Assembly (NCBI GenBank): GCA_017407765.1
Contig: JAFQVZ010000070.1
Coordinates: forward strand, 1 to 5,991
Length of the DNA: 5,991 bases
Direction: 5' to 3'
DNA from: Clostridia bacterium
GTDB lineage: Bacteria; Bacillota; Clostridia; Oscillospirales; Butyricicoccaceae
Each line of letters opens with the position of its first letter. The first letter of the stretch is position 1. The position numbers and the translations under genes were made by a program. The notes beneath the pieces were generated by a model. It saw nothing but the letters and a program-made list of their open reading frames with translations, was not told the origin of the DNA and ran no database searches. Positions 5,190 to 5,991 of this stretch are shown here, piece after piece.

Positions 5190-5991
5190 ATGAACACATT
5201 CAAGAGAATGCTCGCTCTGATGCTCGCTCTCATCATGGTCTTCAGCTTTGCTGCTTGCGGCGAAGATAAGCCCGCTGAGGACAACAAGGAAGAGAACAAC
5301 GCAGCTGAAGAGAACAAGGAGCCCATGACAGAAGAAGAAGAGCTCGAGGCTATGAAGAATGAGCCTGCTTATGCAGAAGGCTTCACATTCTTCGAGTCCG
5401 GCGGATGCACATCTGCTCCCTTCATGGCCAGCCACCTCGGTTACTTTGAGAAGTACGGCATCAAGGCTGAAGCTTACAGAGGCGGCGACAGCTGGAAGGA
5501 AGCTATCGGCACAAACGCTGCTCAGGTAGCTGTTAACCACATCGCTACATGCCTGGTTCCCGCTGCTAACGACGTTAACTATGCTATCGTAAACGGCGCT
5601 ATGATCGGCTGCCAGTCCCTGTGGGTCCTCGGCGATTCCGAGTACAACAGCCTGGAAGACCTGAAGGGCAAGAAGATCTCTGCTCCCAACGGTATCGGTA
5701 ACTCCTCCTACAATATCGGCGCTCGTTTCTTCGACGCTGACGGCATCGATCCCCTGACAGAGGTTGAGTTCGTACAGGTCGAGACATCGGCTTGCATCGC
5801 TGCTATGGAAAACGGCGAGATCGCTGCTGTTGTTTCCGGCGATATGTGGGCTTGGGATATGTGGAAGTCCGGCCAGCTGAAGTACCTCCGCTCCATCACA
5901 TGGGACGAAGACTTCCAGGATGAGCCCTGCTGCGTAACAGTTATGAACAAGGACTTCATCAAGGAGAACCCCCTGATGGCTAAGTACATCA
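5190..5991 (+). CDS. NitT/TauT-family solute-binding lipoprotein, 3' end cut by window
   Basis: The first 267 residues of the importer's extracellular binding protein (SsuA/THI5/NMT1-like, COG0715 class) are present; the family usually runs about 320-400. A lipoprotein signal peptide (MNTFKRMLALMLALIMVFSF) ends at FAAC with lipid-anchor Cys23. An acidic, Asn/Lys-rich linker follows (24-60), and then the binding domain: SAPFMASHLGYFEKYGI (75-91), AAQVAVNHIAT (110-120), SLEDLKGKKISAPNGIG (154-170) and CIAAMENGEIAAVVSGDMW (202-220). AAGGAGA (5174-5180) lies nine bases before the ATG. An 80-base gap separates it from the ATPase, with only weak inverted repeats (TTATC/GATAA, 5110 and 5141; TGTAA/TTACA, 5136 and 5152). 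That arrangement is compatible with separate control or mRNA processing that boosts this subunit. All 15 Ile codons are ATC and all 10 Thr codons ACA. The ligand could be a sulfonate, a pyrimidine precursor or another small compound; nothing here decides it. Confidence 0.9.
   Translation, partial: MNTFKRMLALMLALIMVFSFAACGEDKPAEDNKEENNAAEENKEPMTEEEELEAMKNEPAYAEGFTFFESGGCTSAPFMASHLGYFEKYGIKAEAYRGGDSWKEAIGTNAAQVAVNHIATCLVPAANDVNYAIVNGAMIGCQSLWVLGDSEYNSLEDLKGKKISAPNGIGNSSYNIGARFFDADGIDPLTEVEFVQVETSACIAAMENGEIAAVVSGDMWAWDMWKSGQLKYLRSITWDEDFQDEPCCVTVMNKDFIKENPLMAKYI

Overview
The window looks like a chromosomal segment of a gut-type Clostridia bacterium, probably Oscillospirales/Ruminococcaceae. 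The reasons are strong AGGAGG-type ribosome binding sites, A/T-rich intergenic DNA between mid-GC genes, a Firmicutes-style lipoprotein signal, and a leading intergenic cluster of short hairpin repeats of the kind common in these genomes. The assignment is an inference; there is no rRNA or marker gene. All real genes are on the + strand.

Layout. (1) Positions 1-429 hold no credible gene. They carry a cluster of MITE-like inverted-repeat elements: one cut by the window edge (1-100), one complete (about 107-249) and one degenerate half copy (262-314). A perfect extended -10 promoter follows at 389-397. (2) Positions 430-2064 are a tight four-gene cluster: two tandem paralogous two-helix membrane proteins of 78 and 79 aa, a 46-aa single-helix protein, and a membrane-anchored PstS-like solute-binding protein of 327 aa. 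No phosphate-transport permease or ATPase is beside them. (3) A short intergenic region has a TATAAT box framed by an exact 11-bp inverted repeat. It precedes a patatin-like phospholipase (2158-3024), which ends at a strong intrinsic terminator (3042-3070). (4) A 178-base leader holds a 14-bp palindrome and nested, partly mutually exclusive stems. It leads into a three-gene ABC importer of the NitT/TauT (sulfonate/nitrate/thiamine-precursor type) class: a permease with an unusual N-terminal extension (3249-4337), an ATPase (4339-5109) and a solute-binding lipoprotein that runs off the window (5190-5991).

How they work together. The importer genes form one operon. The lipoprotein captures a small substrate outside the membrane, the permease carries it across, and the ATPase drives transport. 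The substrate cannot be read from the sequence. Codon choice becomes steadily more restricted along the operon (in the lipoprotein all 15 Ile codons are ATC and all 10 Thr codons are ACA), which suggests very high expression of the binding protein. The 430-2064 cluster looks like a small envelope module built around an orphan binding domain. Its function is unknown, and it is the least-explained gene set here.

I do not see a clear new defence or mobile system. The best candidates for something undescribed are the small-membrane-protein/PstS-like cluster, the structured leader of the importer, and the paired double-hairpin repeat elements.
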